A DNA stretch of 64,000 bases from Pseudomonas sp. Marseille-Q3773 (GTDB lineage Bacteria; Pseudomonadota; Gammaproteobacteria; Pseudomonadales; Pseudomonadaceae), in assembly GCF_916618955.1 (NCBI RefSeq), contig NZ_OU745390.1:3348001-3412000 (forward strand), read 5' to 3'. Below the pieces are notes generated by a model that saw nothing but the letters and a program-made list of their open reading frames with translations, ran no database searches and was not told where the DNA came from. Below are positions 35,904 through 43,924 of this stretch, in pieces. Both the position numbers and the translations under genes were made by a program. Within the stretch, counting starts at the first letter, position 1; each line of letters opens with the position of its first letter.

Positions 35904-36691
35904 TGCCGAAGCTGCGGGTGTTGGCCCGCCTGACGCGACTGCTGCTGGTCCTGCTGCTGGGCATGCTGCTGGCCGGTCTGATCACCCTGGGCGAGCGCCT
36001 GGGCTTCAAGCCATCGCTAGAGCGCCGCCAGCGCTGGACCTGCCTGTTCATGAAACGCCTGGTCGCGGCGCTGCCATTCGACGTGCGAATGATCGGCGCG
36101 CTACCGCAGCGGCCGATGCTGTGGGTCAGCAACCATGTGTCCTGGACCGATATCCCCTTGCTCGGCATGCTGCTGCCGCTGTCGTTCCTGTCCAAGGCCG
36201 AAGTGCGCCACTGGCCGCTGGCCGGCTGGCTGGCGGAAAAGGCCGGCACGCTGTTCATTCGCCGGGGTGGCGGTGACGGCCAGCGCCTGCGTGAACAGAT
36301 CGCCGGGCAATTGGGCCTGGCCCGTCCGCTTTTGATCTTTCCCGAAGGCACCACCACCAGCGGGCGGACCCTGCGCACCTTCCATGGCCGCCTGCTGGCG
36401 GGCGCCATCGACCGTGGGGTGGCGGTACAACCGGTAGCCATCCAGTACCTGCGCCATGGTCAGGTTGACCCGATCGCACCGTTCATCGGCGAGGATGACC
36501 TGGTGTCGCACCTGCTGCGCCTGTTCGCCCAGCCGCGGAGCGAGGTGTGCATCCACTTGCTGCAGCCGATCGGCAGCGTAGGCAAGGAGCGGGCGATGCT
36601 CGCACTGCAGGCACAGCAGGCGATTCAGCTGGCGTTGTTCGGGGCTGAGGAAGTTGAAATCGTGGCTCGACGGCAAGCGCGGGCTGCCTGA
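35903..36691 (+). CDS. olsA: Lyso-ornithine lipid O-acyltransferase OlsA
   Basis: A 262-residue membrane-bound PlsC-type acyltransferase that adds the second acyl chain to lyso-ornithine lipid. An N-terminal hydrophobic helix (about 8-30) precedes the catalytic HX4D motif in NHVSWTD and the glycerolipid motif FPEGTTTSG. It starts one base inside the olsB stop, so the two are coupled. Some OlsA proteins also act on lysophosphatidate. Confidence 0.9.
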   Translation: MPKLRVLARLTRLLLVLLLGMLLAGLITLGERLGFKPSLERRQRWTCLFMKRLVAALPFDVRMIGALPQRPMLWVSNHVSWTDIPLLGMLLPLSFLSKAEVRHWPLAGWLAEKAGTLFIRRGGGDGQRLREQIAGQLGLARPLLIFPEGTTTSGRTLRTFHGRLLAGAIDRGVAVQPVAIQYLRHGQVDPIAPFIGEDDLVSHLLRLFAQPRSEVCIHLLQPIGSVGKERAMLALQAQQAIQLALFGAEEVEIVARRQARAA

Positions 36692-36702
36692 GTTTCTGCT
36701 GT

Positions 36703-37335
36703 TCAGGACCGGTCTCTTGCGGGCTTGCCCGCGAAGAGACCGGCACAGGCCTGGCTGCCAGACATCCGCCCCACCGCCGCGAACGCCTGCAATTGTGGAT
36801 AAAATTCACGAAAATCCGCCAGCAACGGTTCATATAACCGCTCCAGCTCCCCCATTACCCCCACCATCCCCTCCGGCCGCGACAGCCTTCGGGCAATGCC
36901 GTTGAACACCTGTTCCAGCGTGGCGAAATCACCATAAGCGCCCAGCCAGTCATCCGCCGCCATGAACGGCGCAATCCGTGCCAGCCGCCCGGGCAGCTCG
37001 GGTTCCGCCAACAGCACCCGATAAAACGCCCCAGTGAACTGCTCCAGCGGTTGCTCGGCATAATCCTGCCAATGCCGGGCAAGGCAGTGGTCGAAGAACA
37101 CATCCACAACGATGCCGGCAAAGCGCCGCCGCTCACGTGGAAAACGCGCCAGTGCCGCCAGCACCAACGGGTGCTGGTCGGTATAGCTGTCGATTCGACG
37201 GTGCAGTCGGATGGCCGCCTCCAGCGCAGGCGGGAAGCGCCCTTCCAGCGGGCCTTTGACAAAATCGCCATACAGGCTGCCAAGCAGTTGTTGCGGCGCC
37301 GGGCCGCCCAGGTGCAGGTGTGCGAGGTAGTTCAT
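36703..37335 (-). CDS. acpH: ACP phosphodiesterase (AcpH)
   Basis: A 210-residue HD-like phosphodiesterase (DUF479) that removes the phosphopantetheine arm from holo-ACP. The N-terminal MNYLAHLHLG, GDFVKGP and the metal-binding HRRIDSYTDQHP and DVFFDHCLA segments are typical. Its C-terminal tail overlaps the REP hairpin, and the last residues (GLFAGKPARDRS) are REP-encoded and probably not functional. It is convergent with olsA, whose partner OlsB uses acyl-ACP. Confidence 0.9.
   Translation of the reverse strand: MNYLAHLHLGGPAPQQLLGSLYGDFVKGPLEGRFPPALEAAIRLHRRIDSYTDQHPLVLAALARFPRERRRFAGIVVDVFFDHCLARHWQDYAEQPLEQFTGAFYRVLLAEPELPGRLARIAPFMAADDWLGAYGDFATLEQVFNGIARRLSRPEGMVGVMGELERLYEPLLADFREFYPQLQAFAAVGRMSGSQACAGLFAGKPARDRS
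36707..36745. repeat. Single REP hairpin between olsA and acpH
   Basis: The arms ccggtctcttgcgggc and gcccgcgaagagaccgg form a long near-perfect hairpin between convergent genes; the right arm overlaps the last codons of acpH. It carries the same gcgggc/gcccgc core as the other REP units. Confidence 0.7.
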
Positions 37336-37361
37336 GGGCGCAGTCTAGCACCGTCAGTGCC

Positions 37362-37465
37362 TATATCGGCATAACGCGATATAGCGATTCGCGCTGAGCT
37401 CAGAACCTCTTCGTATTTGTATATCGGTAGTTCACGATTTACATTTCGTCCTATCGCGATATACC
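37362..37465. promoter_or_regulatory. Cluster of TATATCG palindromes upstream of the ArsR gene
   Basis: Several copies of tatatcg in inverted order lie here: tatatcg/cgatata at 37362-37368 and 37377-37383; gtatatcg/cgatatac at 37419-37426 and 37457-37464; and the perfect palindrome tatcgcgata at 37452-37461. They fill the acpH-arsR gap just before the ArsR start, as expected for an autoregulatory ArsR operator. Confidence 0.65.
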
Positions 37466-37485
37466 GCTACAACGAGCCTCAACCC

Positions 37486-37788
37486 ATGCCTCTCGATCTC
37501 GACGAAATCATAAAAGCGCTGGCCCACCCGGTCAGGCGAGAAATCCTCGGTTGGCTGAAAGACCCGGCAACGCAGTTCCCGGACCAGTACCACAGCACCG
37601 AGAACGGTGTCTGCGCCGGGCAGATCGACCAACGCTGCGGCCTGTCGCAGTCGACCGTCTCCGCCCACCTGGCCACGCTGCAACGCGCCGGGCTGGTCAG
37701 CAGCCAGAAGATCGGCCAGTGGCACTTTTTCAAACGCAACGAAACCACCATCCAGGCGTTTCTCGAACAATTGCGCCAGGCACTCTGA
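37486..37788 (+). CDS. ArsR-family transcriptional regulator
   Basis: A 100-residue winged-helix repressor, with the HTH recognition helix in CGLSQSTVSAHLATLQRAGLV (about residues 50-70) and wing residues QKIGQWHFFKRN. There is one Cys in the N-terminal half (GVCAGQI) and no classical CVC metal site, so it more likely senses an electrophile or organic compound than a metal. The start at 37486 follows the palindrome cluster. It lies 17 bases ahead of an old yellow enzyme gene and probably controls it. Confidence 0.88.
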   Translation: MPLDLDEIIKALAHPVRREILGWLKDPATQFPDQYHSTENGVCAGQIDQRCGLSQSTVSAHLATLQRAGLVSSQKIGQWHFFKRNETTIQAFLEQLRQAL

Positions 37789-37805
37789 ACAGGCAGGTAA
37801 CCGTC

Positions 37806-38855
37806 ATGACCACGCTTTTCGATCCAATCACCCTGGGCGACCTGCAATTGCCCAACCGCATCATCATGGCCCCGCTCACCCGCTGCCGCGCCGATGAAGG
37901 CCGCGTGCCCAATGCGCTGATGGCCGAATACTACGTGCAGCGCGCCAGTGCCGGGCTGATCCTCAGCGAGGCGACCTCGGTCAGCCCCATGGGCGTCGGC
38001 TACCCGGATACCCCCGGCATCTGGAACGACGAGCAGGTGCGTGGCTGGCACAACGTCACCCAGGCCGTGCACGGCGCTGGCGGGCGCATTTTCCTGCAGC
38101 TGTGGCACGTTGGCCGCATCTCCCACCCTAGCTACCTGAACGGCGAACTGCCCGTAGCCCCCAGCGCAATCCAGCCCAAGGGCCATGTCAGCCTGGTACG
38201 CCCGCTCAGTGACTACCCCACCCCGCGCGCGCTGGAAACCGAAGAAATCGCCGACATCGTCGAGGCCTACCGCAGCGGTGCCGAGAATGCCAAGGCCGCC
38301 GGCTTCGATGGCGTGGAGATTCATGGTGCCAACGGCTACCTGCTCGACCAGTTCCTGCAAAGCAGCACCAACCAGCGCACCGACCGCTACGGCGGCTCGC
38401 TGGAAAATCGTGCACGGCTGCTGCTGGAAGTGACCGATGCGGCCATCGAAGTGTGGGGCGCAGGCCGCGTCGGCGTGCACCTGGCACCACGTGCCGATGC
38501 CCACGACATGGGTGATGCCGACCGCGCCGAGACCTTCACCTACGTGGCGCGTGAGCTGGGTAAACGCGGCATTGCCTTTATTTGCTCGCGGGAGAAGGAA
38601 GCTGACGACAGCATTGGCCCGCTGATCAAGGAAGCGTTCGGTGGCGCGTACATCGTCAACGAGCGGTTCGACAAGGCCAGTGCCAATGCCGCGTTGGCGG
38701 CAGGCAGGGCGGATGCGGTGGCGTTTGGCGTGCCGTTTATCGCCAACCCTGACCTGCCGGCGCGGCTGGCGGCGGATGCACCGTTGAATGCAGCGCGGCC
38801 GGAGACCTTCTATGGCAAGGGGCCGGTGGGGTATATCGACTATCCGCGGTTGTAA
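37806..38855 (+). CDS. xenB: Old yellow enzyme family reductase (XenB-like)
   Basis: A 349-residue FMN-dependent ene-reductase, the same length as xenobiotic reductase B. It shows the H173-x-x-N176 substrate-anion site in EIHGANGYLLDQFLQ, followed by Y178, and the OYE N-terminus (LFDPITLGDLQLPNRIIMAPLTR). It reduces activated alkenes and nitro compounds with NAD(P)H. Co-transcription with the upstream ArsR gene is likely. Its natural substrate is not known; quinones or reactive enals are plausible. Confidence 0.9.
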   Translation: MTTLFDPITLGDLQLPNRIIMAPLTRCRADEGRVPNALMAEYYVQRASAGLILSEATSVSPMGVGYPDTPGIWNDEQVRGWHNVTQAVHGAGGRIFLQLWHVGRISHPSYLNGELPVAPSAIQPKGHVSLVRPLSDYPTPRALETEEIADIVEAYRSGAENAKAAGFDGVEIHGANGYLLDQFLQSSTNQRTDRYGGSLENRARLLLEVTDAAIEVWGAGRVGVHLAPRADAHDMGDADRAETFTYVARELGKRGIAFICSREKEADDSIGPLIKEAFGGAYIVNERFDKASANAALAAGRADAVAFGVPFIANPDLPARLAADAPLNAARPETFYGKGPVGYIDYPRL

Positions 38856-38859
38856 CCGG

Positions 38860-38923
38860 GATTGCCGGGGCCGCTTTGCGGCCCTGTGTCGCAAAGGGAG
38901 GGCAAAGCCCTCCCCCCGCCCTG
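38860..38923. repeat. Short REP-like/terminator hairpin after xenB
   Basis: The stem ggggccgc/gcggcccc-type (ggggccgctttgcggccctg, 38868-38887) is followed by tgtcgcaaaggg. It sits in the gap between convergent genes and may end the arsR-xenB transcript, though a T-run is absent. Confidence 0.45.
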
Positions 38924-39793
38924 TCACGGCCGGGCGTTGATCTGCTGCTGCAGGTTCTGGATCTGGCTCTGCAAGGTATTCAGGTTGCGGGTCGTCTGCG
39001 CCCGGAAGGCATCGAACTCCTGCACCGAAGCACCACTGGCGGGCGCCGCAGCCGGACGGTTATCGATCTGGCTCTTGAGCACCAACATGTCCTGCTCCAG
39101 GTCCTGGATAGCCGCGCTCGGGTTACCTTGCTTCTTCAGCGCTGCCACCTCGCTGCTCAGGCTCTTGAGCTGGCCATCCAGCTTGCCGCCGTCGGCCTGC
39201 GCGGCCTTCAGTGACGCAACCTGCTCGTTCAGGCCCTTTAGCTGGGCATCCAGCTTGCCCCCATCGACCTGGCCCGAGCGCAATGCGGCCAGCTCGCCGT
39301 TCACCTGCTTCAATTGCGCCTGCAACTGGCTCTGCAGCTCGGTCACTGCCTTCTGCTGTTCACGGGTATCGGCCAGCACCTGCTCGAGGCGCTTGCCCAG
39401 GTCACCGGTCTGCCCAGCCATCCCCTGCTGCAACTGGCGCAGCTGCAGTTTCAATGCCTCGCTACTGGTGTTGGCCCCCGACTCGCTGGCCGCGACCTTG
39501 CCGCTGATGGCCTGCAGGCGCCCGGCCGCTTCCTCGCTGATGCGGGCAAAGCTTTCCTGGGTCGCCACCAGTTGCTGTTCCATCAGGGAAATCTGCTGGA
39601 AGCTCCACCAGCCGAGGCCCGCCAAGGCGATGAACGAGGCCCCGAGCAAGGCCCAAAGCGGCGCCGTGCTGGCCCCGCGGGCGGCTTTCTGGCGGCTGCG
39701 CACCACGTGCGCCGGCATCAGTTCGTCATCGTCATGGGTGCCGGCCCGCAGGGTAGGCACGTCATCGTAGTCATCATCAGCATGGTTACGCAT
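38924..39793 (-). CDS. Membrane-anchored coiled-coil protein
   Basis: A 289-residue protein with an acidic cytoplasmic N-terminus (MRNHADDDYDDVPTL), one transmembrane helix (about residues 46-66, PLWALLGASFIALAGLGWW), and a long coiled coil rich in Gln, Leu and Ala to the end. The region around 150-215 contains a repeated unit of the type DGGKLDAQLKGLNEQVASLKAA. The topology suggests a periplasmic rod. I recognise no defined function. Confidence 0.75.
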   Translation of the reverse strand: MRNHADDDYDDVPTLRAGTHDDDELMPAHVVRSRQKAARGASTAPLWALLGASFIALAGLGWWSFQQISLMEQQLVATQESFARISEEAAGRLQAISGKVAASESGANTSSEALKLQLRQLQQGMAGQTGDLGKRLEQVLADTREQQKAVTELQSQLQAQLKQVNGELAALRSGQVDGGKLDAQLKGLNEQVASLKAAQADGGKLDGQLKSLSSEVAALKKQGNPSAAIQDLEQDMLVLKSQIDNRPAAAPASGASVQEFDAFRAQTTRNLNTLQSQIQNLQQQINARP

Positions 39794-39880
39794 GGATACA
39801 TTCAACCGCGGTAGTCGCAAAGAGGCACGAGTATAAACCGCCAGCGCGGCGCGTTGATGACCGTCGTCGCCCCGTGGGCC

Positions 39881-40876
39881 TCATGCGCCTGGCGGCTGGT
39901 GCTGCCACCAGGCGCAGAATTCATCCAGCGCCGTCCACAGGCTGACCTTGGGCTGGTAGTCCAGGTACTGCCGGGCGCGGCTTATATCCAGGGTGAAATC
40001 GCGGCTCATCACCTGCATGCCCAGGCGCGACAGGGTCGGTTGCGGGCGCCCCGGCCATAGCAGGCAGGCCGCCTCGTTCAGCGCAGCCAGGCTGTAGGCC
40101 AGACCGTAGGAACGGTAGCGGGTGACCTGCGGCAGCTGCATCTTGCGCATTACATAATTGACCACATCCCATAGCGGCAATGGCTGGCCGTTGCTGATGT
40201 TGTAGGCCTGGCCCAGCGCCCGCTCGTCGGCGCACAGCGCACTGAACAGCGCCTCGTTGAGGTTGTGCACGCTGGTGAAATCCACCTTGTTCAGGCCGTT
40301 GCCGATGATCGCCATGCGGCCCTTGCGCTGCATGTGCATCAGCCGCGGAAAAATACTGGCGTCGCCAGCCCCGGTGACGAAGCGTGGGCGCAGCGCCAGC
40401 ACTTCTAGACCGAACTCCTGGGCACCGAACACCTTCTGCTCGGCCAGGTACTTGGTCTGCCCATAGTGGTCGTGGAAGCGACGCGGCACCTGGTCTTCGC
40501 GGATATCCAGGCGCGAGCGACCGTTGAAGTAGATCGACGGCGACGACAGGTGCACCAGGCGTCGCACGTGTTCCTTCAGGCAGCCCTCTACCACGTTCTC
40601 GGTGACCACCACGTTGCCTTGGTAGAAGTCCTGGTAGCGCCCCCAGTTGCCCACCGCGCCGGCGCAGTGCACCACGGCCTCGACGCCCTGGCAGAGGCGA
40701 CGGGCCAGCTCGGCATCGCCGAGGTCGCCGGGGATGAACTGGGCGCCGCGCTTGACCAGATGCTCGACCCCCTCCGCGCGGCGGCCGCTGACCCGCACGT
40801 CCAGGCCCTGCTCAAGGGCAAAGCGCGCAAAACGCCCGCCAATGAAGCCGCTCGCGCCGGTGACCAGAATTCGCAT
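39881..40876 (-). CDS. Extended SDR / NAD-dependent epimerase-dehydratase
   Basis: A 331-residue extended short-chain dehydrogenase. The nucleotide-binding motif GASGFIG (G7-G13) and catalytic Y138-x3-K142 (YGQTK) are present, with the SSPSIYF segment upstream. The C-terminal part resembles 3beta-hydroxysteroid dehydrogenase/isomerase-like SDRs. The start at 40876 gives MRILVTGASG. The substrate is unknown. It lies downstream of argP on the same strand, with a 49-base gap. Confidence 0.85.
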   Translation of the reverse strand: MRILVTGASGFIGGRFARFALEQGLDVRVSGRRAEGVEHLVKRGAQFIPGDLGDAELARRLCQGVEAVVHCAGAVGNWGRYQDFYQGNVVVTENVVEGCLKEHVRRLVHLSSPSIYFNGRSRLDIREDQVPRRFHDHYGQTKYLAEQKVFGAQEFGLEVLALRPRFVTGAGDASIFPRLMHMQRKGRMAIIGNGLNKVDFTSVHNLNEALFSALCADERALGQAYNISNGQPLPLWDVVNYVMRKMQLPQVTRYRSYGLAYSLAALNEAACLLWPGRPQPTLSRLGMQVMSRDFTLDISRARQYLDYQPKVSLWTALDEFCAWWQHQPPGA

Positions 40877-40925
40877 GTAAGACTCCGTCTTGCCAGATTT
40901 CAGATGCAACTGACGCCAGCCGTGG

Positions 40926-41816
40926 CTACAAGGGCACCAGCCATTGCCGTGCGCAGTGCCGCAGATGCTCGGTCAGTTGCGCGAGCAGTTGCCCGCCGTT
41001 GCGCCAATGATGCCAGTACAACGGCACATCGATGGGGGTATCGCTGCAGATTTCCACCAATTGCCCGCCGGCCAGCTGCTCACGGGCTTGCAGCTCGGGC
41101 ACCAGGCCCCAACCCAGGCCGGCTTCGGTCATGCGCAGGAAACCTTCCGAGGACGGGCACAGGTGGTGCAGAAAACCACCGTCGATGCCCAGCGATGCCA
41201 GGTAGCGGTGCTGCAGGAAGTCGTCCGGGCCGTAGACGATTGCCGGCGTACGGGCCAGGCGGCCCGCAGCGAACCCCTGGGGAAAATGCCGCGCCATGAA
41301 CCCGGGACTGGCCAGCGCCCGGTAACGCATGCCCCCCAGTGGCAGGCTACGCGCGCCGGCCACCGGGCGCTCGCTGGCGCACAGGCAGGCTGCCACTTCG
41401 CCGGCACGCATGCGCTTCAGCCCCACTTCCTGGTCTTCCACCACCAGGTCGGTCAGCAGGTTGTGCTGCGCGCAGAAGTTGCCCACCGCAGCGGCCCACC
41501 AGGTGGCCAGGCTGTCGGCGTTGAGGGCGATGCGCAGGCGCTCCGGCATGCCCTCCTCGTCGAGCGCCGGCACCTGGCGTTGCAGGTCGCGTTCGAGCAG
41601 GCGCACCTGTTGCACATGGTTGAGCAACTGCCGACCGACTTCGGTCGTGCCTGGCGGTGTGGCCCGCACCAGCACCGGCTGGCCGACCCGCGCCTCGAGC
41701 AGCTTGATGCGCTGAGATATGGCCGACTGCGACAGGCCCAGCACCTGCGCGGCGCGCTCGAACCCCCCTTGTTCTATCACCGCCGCGAGGGCGGCCAGTA
41801 GTTTGTAGTCGAACAT
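40926..41816 (-). CDS. argP: LysR-family regulator ArgP (IciA)
   Basis: A 296-residue LysR-type regulator with an N-terminal HTH (FERAAQVLGLSQSAISQRIKLLE, about residues 19-41) and an effector domain. ArgP activates the arginine/lysine exporter gene in response to those amino acids. The start MFDYKLLAAL at 41816 fits the family. It is divergent from an ArgO/LysE-type exporter, 100 bases away, the arrangement of classical argP-argO pairs. Confidence 0.9.
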   Translation of the reverse strand: MFDYKLLAALAAVIEQGGFERAAQVLGLSQSAISQRIKLLEARVGQPVLVRATPPGTTEVGRQLLNHVQQVRLLERDLQRQVPALDEEGMPERLRIALNADSLATWWAAAVGNFCAQHNLLTDLVVEDQEVGLKRMRAGEVAACLCASERPVAGARSLPLGGMRYRALASPGFMARHFPQGFAAGRLARTPAIVYGPDDFLQHRYLASLGIDGGFLHHLCPSSEGFLRMTEAGLGWGLVPELQAREQLAGGQLVEICSDTPIDVPLYWHHWRNGGQLLAQLTEHLRHCARQWLVPL

Positions 41817-41916
41817 CGATTTTGCTAATGCCTGATCAGCGTTATTTGTTTTTCTTATACAACCCGTTTGCGCACAATGGCCAGCATCTTTTCTCGACAC
41901 TCCTGGAGAGCGGGCC

Positions 41917-42516
41917 ATGTGGCAAAGCTATCTCAACGGCATGCTGGTGGCCTTCGGCCTGATCATGGCCATCGGCGCCCAGAACGCCTTCGTCCTGGCC
42001 CAGAGCTTGCGCCGCGAGCATCACCTGCCGGTGGCGGCACTCTGTATCCTCTGTGACGCGGTCCTGGTGGCAGCCGGGGTGTTCGGCCTGGCCACCGTGC
42101 TGGCGCACAACCCGACCTTGCTGGCGGTCGCCCGTTGGGGCGGCGCAGTATTCCTGATCTGGTACGGGGCCAAGGCATTGCGCAGCGCCTGCTCCCGGCA
42201 GAGCCTGCAGCACCAGCAGGGCCAAGGCGCACGCTCACGCCGCGCGGTGCTGCTCAGCGCCCTGGCGGTGACCCTGCTGAACCCGCACGTGTATCTCGAC
42301 ACGGTGTTGCTGATCGGCTCGCTGGGGGCCCAGCAGACCGCGCCTGGAGCCTATGTGGCCGGAGCTGCCAGCGCCTCGCTGGTGTGGTTCTCGACCCTGG
42401 CGATCGGCGCCGCCTGGCTGGCGCCGTGGCTGGCACGGCCAGCGACCTGGCGCATGCTGGACCTGATGGTCGCCGTCATGATGTTCGCGGTGGCGGCGCA
42501 GCTGGTCTTCAACTGA
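41917..42516 (+). CDS. argO: LysE/ArgO-family amino-acid exporter
   Basis: A 199-residue inner-membrane protein with six hydrophobic segments and the LysE motif GLIMAIGAQNAFVLAQ at residues 14-29. It exports basic amino acids such as arginine or lysine. ggagag lies before the ATG at 41917. ArgP divergent from it is the likely regulator. Confidence 0.9.
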   Translation: MWQSYLNGMLVAFGLIMAIGAQNAFVLAQSLRREHHLPVAALCILCDAVLVAAGVFGLATVLAHNPTLLAVARWGGAVFLIWYGAKALRSACSRQSLQHQQGQGARSRRAVLLSALAVTLLNPHVYLDTVLLIGSLGAQQTAPGAYVAGAASASLVWFSTLAIGAAWLAPWLARPATWRMLDLMVAVMMFAVAAQLVFN

Positions 42517-42541
42517 CAAAGGGTTTCATCACCTGTCTTGC

Positions 42542-42590
42542 ACGGGCCGCGCTGCGGCCCTAGGGCGATGCAAGGCCGCCCCTACAGAGG
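42542..42590. repeat. REP-like sequence after argO
   Basis: cgggccgcgctgcggcccta is followed by gggcgatgcaaggccgcccc. It combines the gggccgc/gcggccc hairpin with a degenerate version of the 62,725 family. It lies between argO and the sodB promoter region. Confidence 0.45.
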
Positions 42591-42810
42591 CTTTCGCACA
42601 TTCGCCTGCCTGGAAACGACCACCACCGATCGCCACCCGCCAACCGCTCTGGAACCTCTATTCCCTATCTTTGTTGCGTGGTTATGCGCCGGGCCCGGTG
42701 CTATGATCCAGCCCTTGCGTCGCAAAGAGTACAATCTCGCTGACGCTGATCGGGCCGCCCGTGATCGGCCTTGCGCAAACCGCAAACAGACCTGAATCAG
42801 GAGATCCACC

Positions 42811-43407
42811 ATGGCTTTTGAATTGCCGCCGCTGCCGTACGCCCACGATGCCCTGCAGCCGCACATCTCCAAGGAAACCCTGGAGTATCACCACGACAAG
42901 CACCACAACACCTATGTCGTGAACCTGAACAACCTGGTCCCAGGCACCGAATTCGAAGGCAAGACCCTGGAAGAGATCGTCAAGAGCTCTTCGGGCGGCA
43001 TCTTCAACAACGCCGCTCAAGTCTGGAACCACACCTTCTACTGGAACTGCCTGTCGCCAAACGGCGGCGGCCAGCCGACCGGTGCCCTGGCTGACGCCAT
43101 CAACGCCGCTTTCGGTTCCTTCGACAAGTTCAAGGAAGAGTTCACCAAGACTTCGGTTGGCACCTTCGGTTCCGGCTGGGGCTGGTTGGTGAAGAAGGCT
43201 GACGGTTCCCTGGCCCTGGCCAGCACCATCGGCGCCGGCAACCCGCTGACCAACGGCGACACCCCGCTGCTGACCTGCGACGTCTGGGAACACGCCTACT
43301 ACATCGACTACCGCAACCTGCGTCCGAAGTACGTCGAGGCGTTCTGGAACCTGGTCAACTGGGCCTTCGTTGCCGAACAGTTCGAAGGCAAGACCTTCAA
43401 GGCCTGA
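42811..43407 (+). CDS. sodB: Iron superoxide dismutase SodB
   Basis: A 198-residue cytoplasmic Fe-SOD that converts superoxide to hydrogen peroxide and oxygen. Metal ligands H27, H74, D157 and H161 are all in place, and the Fe-type Gln70 (FNNAAQVW) is present rather than the Mn-type Gln near residue 146. aggag lies before the ATG. Its 3' end has a strong two-way terminator. Confidence 0.96.
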   Translation: MAFELPPLPYAHDALQPHISKETLEYHHDKHHNTYVVNLNNLVPGTEFEGKTLEEIVKSSSGGIFNNAAQVWNHTFYWNCLSPNGGGQPTGALADAINAAFGSFDKFKEEFTKTSVGTFGSGWGWLVKKADGSLALASTIGAGNPLTNGDTPLLTCDVWEHAYYIDYRNLRPKYVEAFWNLVNWAFVAEQFEGKTFKA

Positions 43408-43454
43408 GTCATTCAGCCTCGAGCAGGAAGCCCGGCTACCCCGGGACTCCTGCC

Positions 43455-43489
43455 AAAATCCGATGCCAGTCCCCTGGCATCGGATTTTT
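43455..43489 (+). terminator. Bidirectional terminator of sodB
   Basis: A 15-base perfect stem (aaaatccgatgccag / ctggcatcggatttt) with loop tccc is flanked by A-run and T-run. It directly abuts the stop codon (43490) of the decayed hyi gene on the other strand, so the two genes once shared it. Confidence 0.93.
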
Positions 43490-43800
43490 TCATGAAACGT
43501 ATTGTTCAAGCCAGCCAAGGCTATCTGCAGTAGCACCCGCAGGCCGGTACTTACACCCGACCCACCCCGCATGGCCGCGCTGTTCCAGCATCGTGAACAA
43601 CCCTGCGATGTCCATCTGCCCCGTCCCCGGCTGGTGCCGCCCCGGGCAAACGGCCACCTGCACATGCCCCGTCCGCTCGAAGAACCGCGCAAGCACATCG
43701 GCAGCATTTCCGCTCGGCAGCTGTGCGTGACAAAGGCTGATTCGCGCATGCGCAAAACGCTTGCTCAGCCTGCATACCACGCTAACATCAAACCCTTGGA
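43490..43800 (-). pseudogene. hyi: Remnant of hydroxypyruvate isomerase (hyi), C-terminal third
   Basis: The minus-strand frame ending at 43490 encodes about 103 residues resembling the C-terminus of hydroxypyruvate isomerase: HARISLCHAQLPSGN, TGHVQVAVCPGRHQPGTGQM, and GHAGWVGCKYRPAGATADSL. Hyi is about 258 residues, so only the last third remains. No start is visible and the open frame upstream runs antisense into bifA without similarity. The catalytic Glu of the GCEY motif is Lys here (codon aag). Both points argue for a dead fragment. The similarity is by eye, not by search. Confidence 0.7.
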
Positions 43801-43924
43801 AGATTGATACAGCGCATTCAAGTTGCGGGGTCAGGCAACCGATACACTGCTCATGGTCGGCCGGTAGTGTATCGTCATCGTTGATGGCAAAATGATGCCA
43901 TGCGCATGGATTAAGGAAACCCCA
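43801..43924 (+). promoter_or_regulatory. Upstream region of bifA
   Basis: This short AT-richer stretch separates the hyi remnant from bifA and should hold the bifA promoter, but no clear -35/-10 pair stands out. attaaggaaacccca directly before the TTG start gives a good ribosome site (aagga). Confidence 0.4.

Noticed and set aside
41833..41837. A possible ArgP box in the argP-argO gap
   Set aside because: T-N11-A motifs are too short to pick out by eye and many occur here, so no site is claimed.
43502..43807. A 101-codon plus-strand ORF in the sodB-bifA gap
   Set aside because: Its protein has no similarity and the opposite strand carries a recognisable Hyi-like C-terminus. The plus frame is a shadow of that remnant.
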